A stretch of DNA of 64,000 nt, taken from Paralvinella palmiformis. Its lineage: Eukaryota; Annelida; Polychaeta; Terebellida; Alvinellidae. Below the pieces are notes generated by a model. It was not told where the DNA came from and made no database searches. It worked only from the letters and a program-made list of their open reading frames with translations. The stretch is taken from positions 424,501 through 488,500 of the forward strand of contig JAODUP010000269.1 in the NCBI GenBank assembly GCA_025642065.1, read 5' to 3'. A program made the translations under genes and the position numbers. Shown in pieces: positions 26,479-36,994 of this stretch (positions within the stretch are counted from its first letter, which is position 1; every line of letters starts with the position of its first letter).

Positions 26479-26608
26479 ATGAAGACTAAAGATGGATCAT
26501 CTACGGATGTCGAGAATAATTTGTTAGAGAGCTATAAGCCATCAGGATCTCGTAATACGACGGTATATGGATCGGTCGACACAGGATGGGCCTGGGTGAT
26601 CATGATTG
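26479..26608 (+). CDS. SLC16 exon 1 (start codon)
   Basis: ATG (M1) followed by a 35-residue charged/polar cytosolic N-terminus and the signature DTGWAW. The donor is ATTG/GTAGGA, phase 1. Confidence 0.85.
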
Positions 26609-27300
26609 GTAGGATCCCTGTAAACAAACTGTTTCTTTTTATAATGAAATTCATTTATATCTTGTCACATCGTGTACTACAAACCTGATCATATAATGCA
26701 AACACTCGTGTGGTATATCTGCTGGTGTCGTCATCCCCTCAGGGACGAGCCACACTGAATCATAACGTAAACATAACAAATTTCCTCTTTATAAACCAGG
26801 TAAAACTAGCTTATCATCACGTTGATGGCAGGCAGTGGTGATTATTCCAATCATCATCATCATTATCATCACTTTCTTCTTCTCCACTATCATCATGAAA
26901 GTAGTGTCGCGAAACTAGATTTAATAATGTAACAGTTTACGATTTTTTAAAATTATTATGATAAAACTAAATTAATACTTCGCCGTATGTTATATTTATC
27001 ACTGGCAGCTATCACCTTTTGGAATAATCTCGTCTCTGGTACGTTAAAGTCATTTGGCGTCCTTTATCTGGAGTATCTGGATCTATATCAGCGTGGACCA
27101 GTGATGACGGCATGGCTGGGCTTCTCATTTAGTATTACTATCACTCTAATAGGTAGGTTATTTGGAGCAAATGCTTTGACCATCGTCAATATGGAGCATA
27201 GTCGTAGTACAATTAATTTATAATAATAATAATAATAATAATAATGTCATGATGATGATGATGATGATGATTATGATGATGATGATAATATTAATAATAA

Positions 27301-27331
<31 letters not shown>

Positions 27332-27336
27332 AGCAA

Positions 27337-27368
<32 letters not shown>

Positions 27369-29501
27369 ATCATCATCATCATCATCATCATAGCTCCTCT
27401 ATCAGGATATATCGGAGATCATGTCAGTCTAAAGATACAGAGGATATTAGTGATGGTTCTAAGCGTTGTCATGGCAGCGGCGATGGCAGCAACAGGTTGG
27501 ATGCCGAGATTAGAAGGCGCCATACTGACTTATGGTTCCGCAGGTATATGTTATGGATTGGTCGTAGATTGATCCGGAAAGAATGGGACAAAATACACAA
27601 CACTGATGCATACACCAATTTTAAACAATCAACCTATGGAATTATTTTAACGGTGACGATAAAAGAAATTTCACATTTCGAAGTAAAGATAACGTAACAA
27701 ACAGTTATTGTATGGTCTATTAGATGCACTGCCACACTCAAAACAATTCTAACGACCAGCTGTCATATTTCCTTTAAAATGTTCCATAAATTATTGTGTG
27801 ACGTTATCTTTGACAAACATCATGTAGTGCCACAGTTTTGTTTACAAATGTCCTGACCAGTTGACAGACAAACTGTCAGATTTCGAAGAATATTTTGACA
27901 TTCTCATGCATATCAAGCCCTACAGTTTTGAACCACTCGCGAAAAAGGTCACAGGCAGTATTAATTGTGAAGATTTAGCTGCAGCAAGTGCAGACGTGGA
28001 TCTAGAGCACCCACCCGTGCCGCAAAGACCCGGCCCCGGTCCACAACAAGAGTTGGATTGGTGTGTATTTTTTGTGTTGATAATAGCTTAATTGATAAGT
28101 CAACACACTGGGCTGGGCCTGAATGCGAATATTTCCCTCATCCTTTCAAATAACGTCATTTAAAATAAAGTGATATGAGTCGGTACACAGGAGCCCGGTG
28201 GATGCATGGGGCTCTCCCATATCTGGTCTATACAGGAATGTGCCGCCCTCGGTGGAACAACTACCATTTTAACATAAGAAGCTTTGATGATGATGATTAT
28301 TGATGTTTTACGGCCACTTTTGTGCACAAGGTAGGCTAAATGGGCCGAGCGACCTCCAAAGGTAATGAGACGAAGTGAAAGACGAAACAACCTTCGGATA
28401 TGCCACGCCGGTGGTAGTGATCTGTGCAACACGTCCAACACGCCCTCATACGAAGCTTTGAGTAGGCCTAAGTAATTGTTTTGCGAATAAGTGAAGTTTT
28501 ACTTTATTCACGAATACGCGAACTGGTGACTGTCCAATAGTTTGCTCCCAAGATAGCCAATGTATGGCCCTGTTCTTAGTAGGCACCGGAGAGCGGTATT
28601 GAAGCTACTCCCAAGATTACCCTATTATCGCTCATACATACCCGTTTTTTATTCACTTGCTCCATCAAACTGCTAATTCGTTTGGGCTTAGACATCTTCT
28701 GTGAACCTGATATTCTTCATGTCATATATATTCAACTGATCGTGCCATAGACGGCTAAATAACGAACATACGTTCCTCGAAGTGGTAAGTTGGCAAGTTG
28801 ACTTCCACTGCACTCTGTTCATATTTCGCAGCCAATCTCGCAAACGAGTCTTGGTTTGTTTTTTGGGGGTTTTTTTTTTGGGGGGGGGTGAATACTCCAT
28901 CCACTGGCAGATCCACTTTCACAATTATATGCGGCGGCACAATACACCATTTTATAAGTTTAACAAAGACAATATAGAACACGAAGCACGGGTTAAACAA
29001 GGTCACGACGTCACATTCCGAAGTTTTCCAAAGATTCTCGATTAAAGCTGTGGGATGTGAGATGCCAGCAAAGGTACTGTAAATTTATTTCTAGGAAAAA
29101 ATTAAATATATCTCTGACACAAATTGATTTTAATAGATAACAGTGATATTTTTACTAATTTGGGAAACCTTTTCCTGAGACCTTTAATGTAATAAACAGT
29201 AAATATGATGAATCAACCACTTCTCAATTATCATTCATTCGATGAGTGGGCATTCCGTGGGTAAAGCGCAGCGCTGCAAAACTACTGGCTGTGAGTTCGA
29301 ATCCGTCTCACGCCTGTATTTGAGGGATACGTTAACCTAGGCAGTCGCTCCTCAGCCATATGTCCCACACGTGATCAGCACCGAGGCTAAATAACTGAAC
29401 TCATTCATTATATTCGTCGAATATGATCTAAACTATTTAAACATGTCCTAGGTTATTCGGTACATTTAAGTACAGAAAATTAAATACTAAGAGACTGTAC
29501 T

Positions 29502-29555
<54 letters not shown>

Positions 29556-31044
29556 TTTTCTAAAGGTTTTGCTGTTTCGTTGGTGGACACGCCAATATTA
29601 AGTCTTCTATGTAAATACTTCAAGAAGCGTCGTTTTCTCGCTAGTGGCGTCGTATTTGCCGGAGCTAGTTTGGGAACGCTGATATTACCTCCATTAATCA
29701 CATATCTTGTTGATTGTTATTCTATCCGCGGTGCCATGGTAATATTTGGCGGCATCTGGCTTAACACTATGATAGTCGGAGCTGTGATTAGACCGCTTCG
29801 GGAAACGCCAACGACGGGAGCAGACGATAAATTCGGGGATCCGCGAGAATCGAAAGATGAAGAATCCATCCAACCAGCACGCATTGACCCAATTATGGCT
29901 TCGGAAGAAGAGAACAATTCGAAAATGAGCCGGAGCTCACTGGGATTAGATCTTCGCCCGGCTACAACGAACTTGTTGATCGGGTGTTCCAAGAAAAGCC
30001 TGGACAAGATGTCCAACCCGAGAATGTTCCAAACGTATCCCCACTCTACGAGTCTTCCTTTCCTGCCAGCGATATTATCCCATATCAATGGCGGGTCCAG
30101 GGAACCCGATTTAAGCAAGGATACCAACGAAATATTATTCAGTCCTGACTCAACGAAGAATAAAACGAAGAGCTGTGATGGCCAAAACATTAAAACATCT
30201 AACCGGGAAATTAACGCGCCTAGCACCCGTCAGTCCGAAGAGTCGTCTTTCGGCAAGAGGTCGTGTCAACTTCTACACTCGTATTGGTCATTCCTCAAAA
30301 CGCCCGGACTGCCATTGGTGATCTTCACCCTCTGCGCCGGCTCGTTCGCCTACTTCAACCAGTTCTTCATCTTCCCGTCGCTGGCACGCGAGTTCGGCAT
30401 GACGAAGATTCGGGGAGCGATGCTCGTCTCGGCAGCCAACATCACGGAACTACTGTCCAGGTTGTTAGTCGGAGTACTCGTCGACGAGGGTAGGGTGAAG
30501 ACACCCCGCCTAGTTCAAGTCAGCTTTGCGCTATCCGCCGTATTAGCGATGGCCGTGTCGTTCTGTTCAAGCCAGATCCTATTGTTCGTGTATTCGGGAT
30601 TGTTTGGTCTGTTCGGCGGTGTATTTTTCCCCTTTGCCATACCGCTCATGGTAGAGTTGGTGCCCGTATCGCAGATCTCTAGCGCCGCGGGTGTGTTCGT
30701 GTTTGTGTCCGGCATTGGGATTTCATTAGGACCTCCTGTGCTTGGTCAGTATTTACTACTTATTCTAGTATTGTCTTAAGCTGTGAGTATGCCTTTAATT
30801 GCTAAACTGCTGCTTTTAAAAGTCTTTCGTATACTTTTTATTACATCTTACGATTCAGCATTGTCTTATGAATATTCCTTAATTTTCAGGTGGCGTCAAG
30901 GTGCTGACTGGTACATTTGTCCACTCGTTAAGAGTTTGTAGCATATTTTATGTATTTGCTCTGGGATCCTACATTTTACATCGAAGAAATTTGAAGAAGT
31001 GTAGAACGACTAAAGATACAATACTGGAGATAGCTGAACACTAG
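26479..31044 (+). CDS. SLC16: SLC16-family (monocarboxylate-transporter-like) membrane transporter, five exons
   Basis: Exons 26479-26608, 27009-27152, 27394-27543, 29566-30744 and 30890-31044 splice in phase 1 throughout, giving 585 residues and a TAG stop. The product is a 12-helix major facilitator protein of the plasma membrane; family members carry lactate, pyruvate, ketone bodies, aromatic amino acids or other small acids with or without protons. The first family signature reads DTGWAWVIMI (about 35-44), where [DE]G[GS][WF][GA]W is usual. The second, KYFKKRRFLASGVVFAGASL (about 158-177), is intact. Helices 1-6 lie in residues 37-205, then a long Ser-rich cytosolic loop (about 206-385), then helices 7-12. 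The helix 8 arginine region (ELLSRLLVG) is present. The last exon replaces the usual WLYD-like loop with a short VKVLTGTF stretch. The substrate and subfamily cannot be told from sequence; it looks like an orphan MCT rather than MCT1-4. Confidence 0.9.
27009..27152 (+). CDS. SLC16 exon 2 (helices 1-2)
   Basis: The acceptor is ATCACTGGCAG. It encodes ITFWNNLVSGTLKSFGVLYL (helix 1) and helix 2 with WLGFSFSITITLI. The donor is ATAG/GTAGGT. It is 144 bp, a size and phase well conserved in this family. Confidence 0.88.
27221..27393. repeat. Palindromic triplet-repeat block in SLC16 intron 2
   Basis: In order: (AAT)n, (GAT)n, (AAT)n, a short centre, (ATT)n, (ATC)n. The right half is roughly the reverse complement of the left half, so it can fold into a long hairpin. 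It ends directly at the exon 3 acceptor. Confidence 0.92.
27394..27543 (+). CDS. SLC16 exon 3 (helices 3-4)
   Basis: It encodes APLSGYIGDH (a conserved loop) and VMVLSVVMAAAMAATGW, then the start of helix 4 (AILTYGSAG). The acceptor AG sits at the end of a (CAT)n run. The donor is CAG/GTATAT. Confidence 0.88.
27837..28057 (+). pseudogene. P2X7-C-terminus-like fragment in SLC16 intron 3
   Basis: An open stretch reads DILMHIKPYSFEPLAKK, an acidic linker, then PPVPQRPGPGPQQELDWC. The PYxFEPLA motif followed by a linker and DWC resembles the start of the zinc-binding P2X7-tail domain found alone in many invertebrate proteins (normally DWCxCGNC). It stops at DWC, and the rest of the domain is not seen downstream. 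It is a stray exon or retained fragment of a repeat-like gene, in the same strand as the host gene. Confidence 0.4.
28285..28435 (-). mobile_element. SINE family A copy, minus strand
   Basis: On the minus strand it reads CTTTCACTTCGTCTCATTACC, GGAGGTCGCTCGGCCCATTTAG and TTGTGCACAAAAG, ending in a (ATC)n-like tail toward 28285. These are the same ordered blocks as the copy at 33946-34150. The 5' head is truncated or diverged. Confidence 0.7.
29243..29405 (+). mobile_element. SINE family B copy
   Basis: A tRNA-like head with AAGCGCAGCGCTGCAAAACT and B box AGTTCGAATCC (29294-29304), then the family body ending CATATGTCCCACACG...ATCAGCACCGAGGCTAAATAACT. The same tail blocks recur at 43800, 49796, 51668, 52250 and 54668. 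Confidence 0.7.
29505..29552. repeat. (TA)n microsatellite next to the exon 4 acceptor
   Basis: About 24 TA units ending 13 bases before the exon 4 splice acceptor of the SLC16 gene. Confidence 0.95.
29566..30744 (+). CDS. SLC16 exon 4 (helices 4-11 and central loop)
   Basis: A long 1179-bp exon beginning GFAVSLVDTP right after a (TA)n tract and TTTTCTAAAG acceptor. It holds the second family signature, the Ser/Asn/Lys-rich loop and helices 7-11. The donor is CTTG/GTCAGT. Its GC content is clearly higher than the flanking introns. Confidence 0.92.
30890..31044 (+). CDS. SLC16 exon 5 (helix 12, stop)
   Basis: The acceptor is TTAATTTTCAG. It encodes VCSIFYVFALGSYILHRR (helix 12) and a short charged tail ending in EIAEH and TAG. 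It is too short to appear as a long open frame. Confidence 0.82.
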
Positions 31045-31050
31045 TCCAAA

Positions 31051-31056
31051 AATAAA
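31051..31056 (+). terminator. Candidate polyadenylation signal AATAAA
   Basis: A canonical hexamer 7 bases past the SLC16 stop codon. That leaves a very short 3'UTR, so a later site may be used instead. Confidence 0.35.
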
Positions 31057-31594
31057 CGAAAGATTACATGATAAAGATACCAAATTATATATATACGTAT
31101 GAGATGTACTTTCAGTTTTTACGACACACTTTTATAAACGTTTGTTAGGGTTAATATTGACGCCATCGTGAAGCCTTTTAAGAGAACCATAAAAGCAACA
31201 TACCGCCATTCCCCATAGATAATCCGCAGTTTTAGCACTTCAAAATGGTCCTAGAAATTATAATGCGTATTATATACGGAAACGTTAATGCTGGACGTTA
31301 ATGCGAGTGTTTTGGTTCAAAAGCATGCATCAATCACACGATTTATGACCAGGAATAAGCACTCAATTACGTTCATTTACCTATCTTCATGCCTTTTATG
31401 ACTAAGATTTTGGAGTAATAATGATCACTGGATGATGATACCTCTAAACAGCCCTTGTTTATATTACTGATTTGCGATCATTTACTTCAGATTTCTTGTC
31501 AGGGATGGGGTCATTATGCCATTACCGACTGGCTTGTGTTTGGTTGTGATTAAACGGCACAGTTTGGCAAAGCATGGTTCATTTAAACAATACT

Positions 31595-31872
31595 GCTGCC
31601 TCCCCGTGGAACAATTTACCAATGATAACTAGGCAGCCCAAGTCCCTCAACTCGTTCAAGAAGAATGTTAAGACGCATTTCTTTGACATTGCATATTCAT
31701 AGCCATGTTATCACTGTTTTAACGTCTAAATAGAAAATTGTTTATAATGTTTTAAAGTCTATACTTTGTACATGTTTAACTACTTCTTTTATCTGTAAAG
31801 CGCTTTAGGGTAATTTTAGTCCAATTATATAGAGCGCTATATAAAATGTTGTATAATAATAATAACAATAAA
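31595..31872 (+). mobile_element. LINE 3' tail, copy 2
   Basis: Same 36-codon C-terminus and 3'UTR as the copy at 21449-21740, with a few substitutions and a small insertion (TAGAAAATTG near 31730). Ends in an (AAT)n-like tail. It starts at the same base of the element as copy 1. Confidence 0.82.
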
Positions 31873-32009
31873 TAATAAACGAGCGCTTTCATCACTACTG
31901 ATATGTGCACTACGGATTGTGCATAGGAAGATGAGTTTGTACCACTAATTTAAACCCAAATTATGAGTGCGGATTATACATGAGGCGGATTATATATGGG
32001 GAAAGATGA

Positions 32010-32014
32010 TACCC

Positions 32015-32046
<32 letters not shown>

Positions 32047-32087
32047 ATATATATATATACACGCGCGCGCGCGTGTGTGCGCGCGCC
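32010..32087. repeat. Compound (CT)n(GT)n(TA)n(CG)n microsatellite
   Basis: Four successive dinucleotide blocks, ending in alternating GC/GT that could adopt Z-DNA. Confidence 0.9.
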
Positions 32088-33272
32088 CTATCTATCATAT
32101 GATGTCTTAACAGACCTTGCCAATTAAGCTAGTGACTTCTGGCGGCAGGATTTAGAACTACTACAATCGGGTCGTAAACACGCAGAGTCTGGATCACCGT
32201 TACCTTTCAGTGTGTACGCAAGATTTGTTTGTACATTATAACTATCATTGGCGGTCATAATACTCCACGATTCCAACAGTCAGTAAAGGAAAATGAATTA
32301 AAGATAAGGTGATATTTAGTATATTTCTATTTAATGAAGACTGATTTAGTAAACAAAATAGATTAAATTGGAAGTTCTATGTGGTAGTTCGCTGAACATA
32401 TTTCCCGTGTACAAGCGGATTGCCGTATTCGTAGCGAAAGTTTATGTATAGACAGTGATTTTTCCATAGTGTTTCTTCAATACACATCTTTGGTCATTTA
32501 TAATAATATCGAAAATGGACAAGGCAGTTGTAATACTATCATTTTAACAGGACAATTCAGAGATATCGTCTAACAGTATGCTCATGGCGCATGCGCACGT
32601 CAAGCGATAACCGATACTAGCGGACTTCGCTAAAGAAGTACTTACTCTCATCTTTTCACAATAACAAAATTTAATAATGGAATATGCTGAACAACAATTA
32701 AGAAACTAATCTATCACCAGAAGTATTTTCCTATCTGAATTCCAATTGTATTACGTAGTAGATCGTTGTTCAAACCGAGATGTTCAGAACAAGAATCCAG
32801 CCTACATTGAAAACGATGAAGCTCCCCTCCTGCTGCTCTGGGCGGTGACCCGGCGGTGACCCGAGGTGTAAAAGCCCGCGAAAATTAGTTGGCAAGGTCT
32901 ATTGAGATAGAGTAACAGACTATAACGTAAGATATCTAAATTTTGAATTCAGTTAACCTTTTACTGCTGCTTTTTTGTGTCCATTAGTTGACTTAATAAA
33001 GCAAAACAACTTCCTGTATAACAAGACATGGTCTGGTCTATAGTTCGTTATATGGCCTGATTCTCAGAGATTGTTTTATGCCTTATTATGTCTTATGTCT
33101 TACCTGTGATCAAGGAGTGACAGTGTTTTATGCTGTGATTGGTAAAGTAAAACAATTTATAAAATCTAATCAAGTTTACTTTGTTGAAGATTTTATTTGT
33201 GCTGTGTTGAGCGTATATATGTGCGTTCTGGAATGTTGTTGTTGCGTAAGTTGTCTTATTTGCATGGTGAAT

Positions 33273-33280
<8 letters not shown>
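32088..33280 (+). repeat. Dispersed repeat, copy A (interrupted by a transposon)
   Basis: CTATCTATCATATGATGTCTTA at the left, and 32901-33280 to the right, match the minus strand of 55784-56203 almost base for base. Copy A has an extra block of about 790 bp (32110-32902) that copy B lacks. The repeat is bounded by microsatellites at both ends in both copies. The 84-codon frame inside (CDQGVTVFYAVIGKVKQF) is shared but has no known domain. Confidence 0.85.
32110..32902. mobile_element. DNA transposon-like insertion with AGACCTTGCCAA termini
   Basis: Left end CAGACCTTGCCAATTAA and right end TTAGTTGGCAAGGTCT are inverted repeats with 15 of 16 matching in the core. The block is absent from the otherwise matching copy B of the host repeat, so it is a genuine insertion. 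The target duplication is unclear (TTAA on the left, TTGA on the right). Non-coding, so non-autonomous. Confidence 0.8.

Positions 33281-33326
<46 letters not shown>
33281..33326. repeat. (TA)n microsatellite
   Basis: About 23 TA units at the right edge of dispersed repeat copy A. Confidence 0.93.
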
Positions 33327-33327
<1 letters not shown>

Positions 33328-33945
33328 TGTGAGAGCAGCGTTGTGTATCCGTGCGTGAGTATGTGTAAATAAATTTTACTGATTTTATTTTCTGTAATTT
33401 ATATATTTTAAATATTTTGCCAATTTGTAATCGCAGATGAGCCATTAATCGCTTTCTTTCTATTTACTTCATCGTAGTCACAAGTATTACGCCTCTAAAA
33501 TTCTATTCAAATATTGTACATTTTGCAATATGTACACGTACGTACAAAATAAATAAACTGCTATGTAGAACATAGTTAAAGCTGAATATAAAGCTGAATT
33601 ATTTAGGTAAACCTCCATCGCTAATAATATAGTATATACCAATATAAAACGAGCCTCCCAAAACAATATGATTAGTCTGACAAATGGTCGTTTCATTCTG
33701 AGCTACGTTATACTAACATAGTTAGATTTATCGGGGTATAACACTAACAAACGGCTTACTGAAGAACTTTATTAAGTACGATGGCGAACTTGTTAAAGGA
33801 TAATATTAAAATTCCTTCATAATACGAGTATTTGTACGCGTTTATTTTTCGAGCAGATAATTCTTAAAGCCAAACCTGCTTCCAATTTTCACAATTAAGT
33901 CCTTCTATAGCTTTCTTATAATTAGCCATCATATATCCACGACAG

Positions 33946-34150
33946 AAGGGGGCGCCTCCGTCGTCTAACTGGTAGCGAGTTGGACCACAAATCACTACTG
34001 CCTGAGTTCGAATCTCCGCGTGGGCATATCTGAAGGGTGTTTCATCATTGACTTCGCTTCATTACCTTCGGAAGTCGCTCGGCCCATTTAGCCTATCTTG
34101 TGCACAAACGTGGCCGTAAAACACCAATCATCATCATCATCATCATCATC
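33946..34150 (+). mobile_element. tRNA-derived SINE (family A), best copy
   Basis: Head GGGGGCGCCTCCGTCGTCT with an A-box-like TAGCGAGTTGG (33973-33983) and B box AGTTCGAATCT (34005-34015), as needed for RNA polymerase III transcription. It has a body with CATTACCTTCGGAAGTCGC and TTGTGCACAAACG, and an (ATC)n tail. It is flanked by an 11-bp target duplication ATCCACGACAG (33935-33945 and 34151-34161), which proves retrotransposition and fixes the ends. Confidence 0.9.
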
Positions 34151-34324
34151 ATCCACGACAGGAGCATACTTTTTTCTATTGATCTTCAACTCAGACAATA
34201 TAGTTTTAATATAATCAGTATAGGAATAGTCATATGACGCATCCTTGATTGTGAATACTTTTATGGCAATTAACTGGGTGCAGTAAAGACTAGCAGGTAT
34301 CTGTATGGGAATTTACTAACCAAG

Positions 34325-36023
34325 CAGGGGCGGATCTAGGATTTTTTCGATGGGGGTCTAAACAAGGGCGAAGCCATTATGCAAGGCACGAAGTGACCAA
34401 GAGTGGTGGGTAAGGGAATGTGTCTCCTCCCTTTCTCTGTGGAAGAAAAATGGAAATCAAATATTGCTTAGATGTCTTCTGAAGCACTACAAAATCGGTA
34501 TTTTTCAAGTGAATACTGGGTATATATATTGGCGAAAGTAGACAATCCTGTGAAGAAAGATCAATGGTATGAGACTTGGTGATTGGTTCAGTGTATATAC
34601 AGATTGTTGGGATTATTGGGGGTTACTGGATTTGTTACTAGAAACATGAAAATGTCCCCAGTCTTAATGTGACATTCTGCATTATGTCACTAAAATATTT
34701 AATAAGCAAGCTGACGATTTATTGAGAAAGAAACAATGATGTTTAAAATATTTATTACCTTATGTAGATCTACACCAGTTAGTCGAAAGGGCTGCCCTTA
34801 AATAAATATCTATGGAGTATGGTGTTATTTAATGAACCTATATACTATTGTTTTGGAATCGATGTGTTTACTGTAATGTATTTTCATTAATGTTAAGGCA
34901 GAAACCCTTGTGTCAGCCATCCGCCTTCTCAAATGGCTTTTGATTAGCCTTAACACAGAGAAACTAGACTCTGCTTCCGCAGATGCGGCAAGCACAGTAC
35001 ATGTTAATACCAGTAAAATTATAATGTTCCGAAAGGAATCTGGATCTGCAGATACTAAGGATTTAATAAAGTATCAGGTAAATCGACCCTATCAAACTGC
35101 CTGGACCACATATTGAACTATCTGGATATCTCGTTATCTAATGATCATAATTCACAGTGCTCTGAGGGAGTAATCCCTAGTTTGACAATTAAAGATGGTA
35201 TTAGACTCAGTAAAGCACTCAGTGGCCGGCAGTTGTCTGCAGAGAAACGGTTCTGCTACTGTTGCAGTAAGATATCAATAAAATGAATACCAATTGATCT
35301 ATTGTAATAAAGAAAAGGTGTGCCGGCAGGTACATTCGACCTATTACAATGAATCCTTGGAACCCTTGGCATTTCCTCTTCAGTATCTATATATGAAGCC
35401 AGCTGCTTTGCTTCGTCGTAGCATCTCTGGAAATCTCTGATTTGTTATTGTCAATCATTGTCTATGCCTTAAAGACGTCAATATCTCTTCTTTGTAGTTT
35501 TGCTGACAGATCAAAACTATTCTTCAATACTGTGAAGCCAACAATAACTCCAAAATTCTGCAGACTACTTTTCAAATCATGAGCTGTAGTGTTGGTGTCG
35601 CTTTCCCAATTCCAATGACTTTCATTAACCTCTGGATAAAATGTTGATTAATCATAGCATCAAGGCAATTGACCACGTGTTCATAGCGAGTATTGGGGGA
35701 ATATTGTTTGAGTGCAAGCTTCGGGAATTTTTTCCTCTGGGGAGAACTGTCAAAATTTTACTTACTAAGTTATTATTTAACAGACAAATCACAATTATAC
35801 TTCATTTTGTACTAAGTTACTTAGTATAAATAATGATATCAGACACACATCACGTAATACTCAATGTGTGGTTATTTAAGAATGACAAATTCGCAATACT
35901 ACTTCTAATTATTATGTGGCCAAATGATACATTGCATTTAAAGATGAAGAATCCCTACTAGAGTTGAGATCGGGTTCTGACCCGATGATAGGTGGGGTCC
36001 CCCCCCCCGTAGATCCGCCACTG
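34325..36023 (-). mobile_element. hAT-superfamily DNA transposon, degraded but with both ends
   Basis: Starts CAGGGGCGGATCTAGG and ends TAGATCCGCCACTG, inverted termini of the CAGNGGCGGATC type seen in many hAT families. Flanking direct repeat ACCAAG at 34319-34324 and 36024-36029 (hAT normally makes 8 bp, so the match is partial). The inside carries hAT transposase remnants on the minus strand. About 1.7 kb, shorter than an intact element, so internally deleted. Confidence 0.85.
34899..35640 (-). pseudogene. hAT transposase remnant
   Basis: Read on the minus strand from 35640 downwards: TTAHDLKSSLQNFGVIVGFT and LSAKLQRRDIDVFKA (the DUF4371-adjacent core), AKQLASYIDTEEEMPRVPR, then NVPAGTPFLYYNRSIGIHF. 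After a gap comes the C-terminal dimerisation domain ASAEAESSFSVLRLIKSHLR with RMADTRVS (35032-34899). Order and spacing fit hAT proteins. Stops (for example after DVFKA) and lost sequence make it inactive. Confidence 0.85.
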
Positions 36024-36076
36024 ACCAAGAATAGGAGCGATATAATATTTTACTAATAACTTATAAATCTATCAGT

Positions 36077-36470
36077 GACATGGCACCTGAATACCGGTGT
36101 GAACTGGTGTCCATTATAAATTCATCCCGAAAATTCAGGCCATCCACTCAGATACTATTGCAGATGCCTGTGTCTCGGCTCAAGTCATATGGTGATCGTG
36201 TGTTGAGTGTTGCCGACCCACTTTGTGGAATAGGTTGCCGGCTGATATTAGAAATGCGTCGTCTCCTGAAAATTTTAAATCAGTTTTAAAAACACACATG
36301 TTCAAGGTTGCTTTCACAGATAAATAATGATTACCGTTTAATTTCTTATAGGGTTTTTACAGATGTATTATTTTGATATTATTGTACAGCGTCTTTGAAT
36401 GGCTCCTGCTAGTAAGGGTGCTTTACTAAATTACTAAATATACATTATTATCATCATTATTATTGTAATA
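36077..36470 (+). mobile_element. LINE 3' tail with frameshift
   Basis: The frame MAPEYRCELVSI...PVSRLKSYGDRVLSVADP matches the conserved C-terminus of CR1/jockey-like RT proteins. A one-base frameshift at about 36220 moves the rest (PTLWNRLPADIRNASSPENF ... LKTHMFKVAFTDK) to the next frame, ending TAA near 36327. A 3'UTR with an (ATT)n-rich tail follows. The tandem duplication begins within this tail. Confidence 0.82.
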
Positions 36471-36956
36471 ATGATGATAATACTATAAATATAATTATTA
36501 AATAAAATTTAACGCATCAAAGTTGTGCAATGAACCGTTGCACTGCTGATGTCCTACTTAAGGCATATATACATTTGTAAGGCCTATAAAAGCCAAAGCT
36601 CAATACACAGCTTTATTTCACAAGGTAGTAGTTTACATTACACCAGAAAATGTATGTTTTAATTTTTGAAACTCACATGTTTCAAAAACATATTCCTGGT
36701 CACATGTTGGGGAAAAGTCCTTTAAACAAACAACTAATTTTCAAATATTTAAATTATCCACCTAATTTAACATATGAACCTATATAAAACAAGTAGCTAT
36801 GCGGCAATGTTCATATTTTATTACATTCTGAACGGTTTACAGATATCCGCCAAACCAAGGAATGTTTTGAATGTAGCATCAATGTTAGCTAAATCCCAGT
36901 CAAGCATAGCCGTTTATACACCATCTTAAGTGCTATCATTCAGGTAATATTACAGG

Positions 36957-36994
<38 letters not shown>

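Noticed and set aside
28688..29045. Overlapping frames on both strands in SLC16 intron 3
   Set aside because: No recognisable domain, no splice context, and a G-run inside suggests low-complexity sequence.
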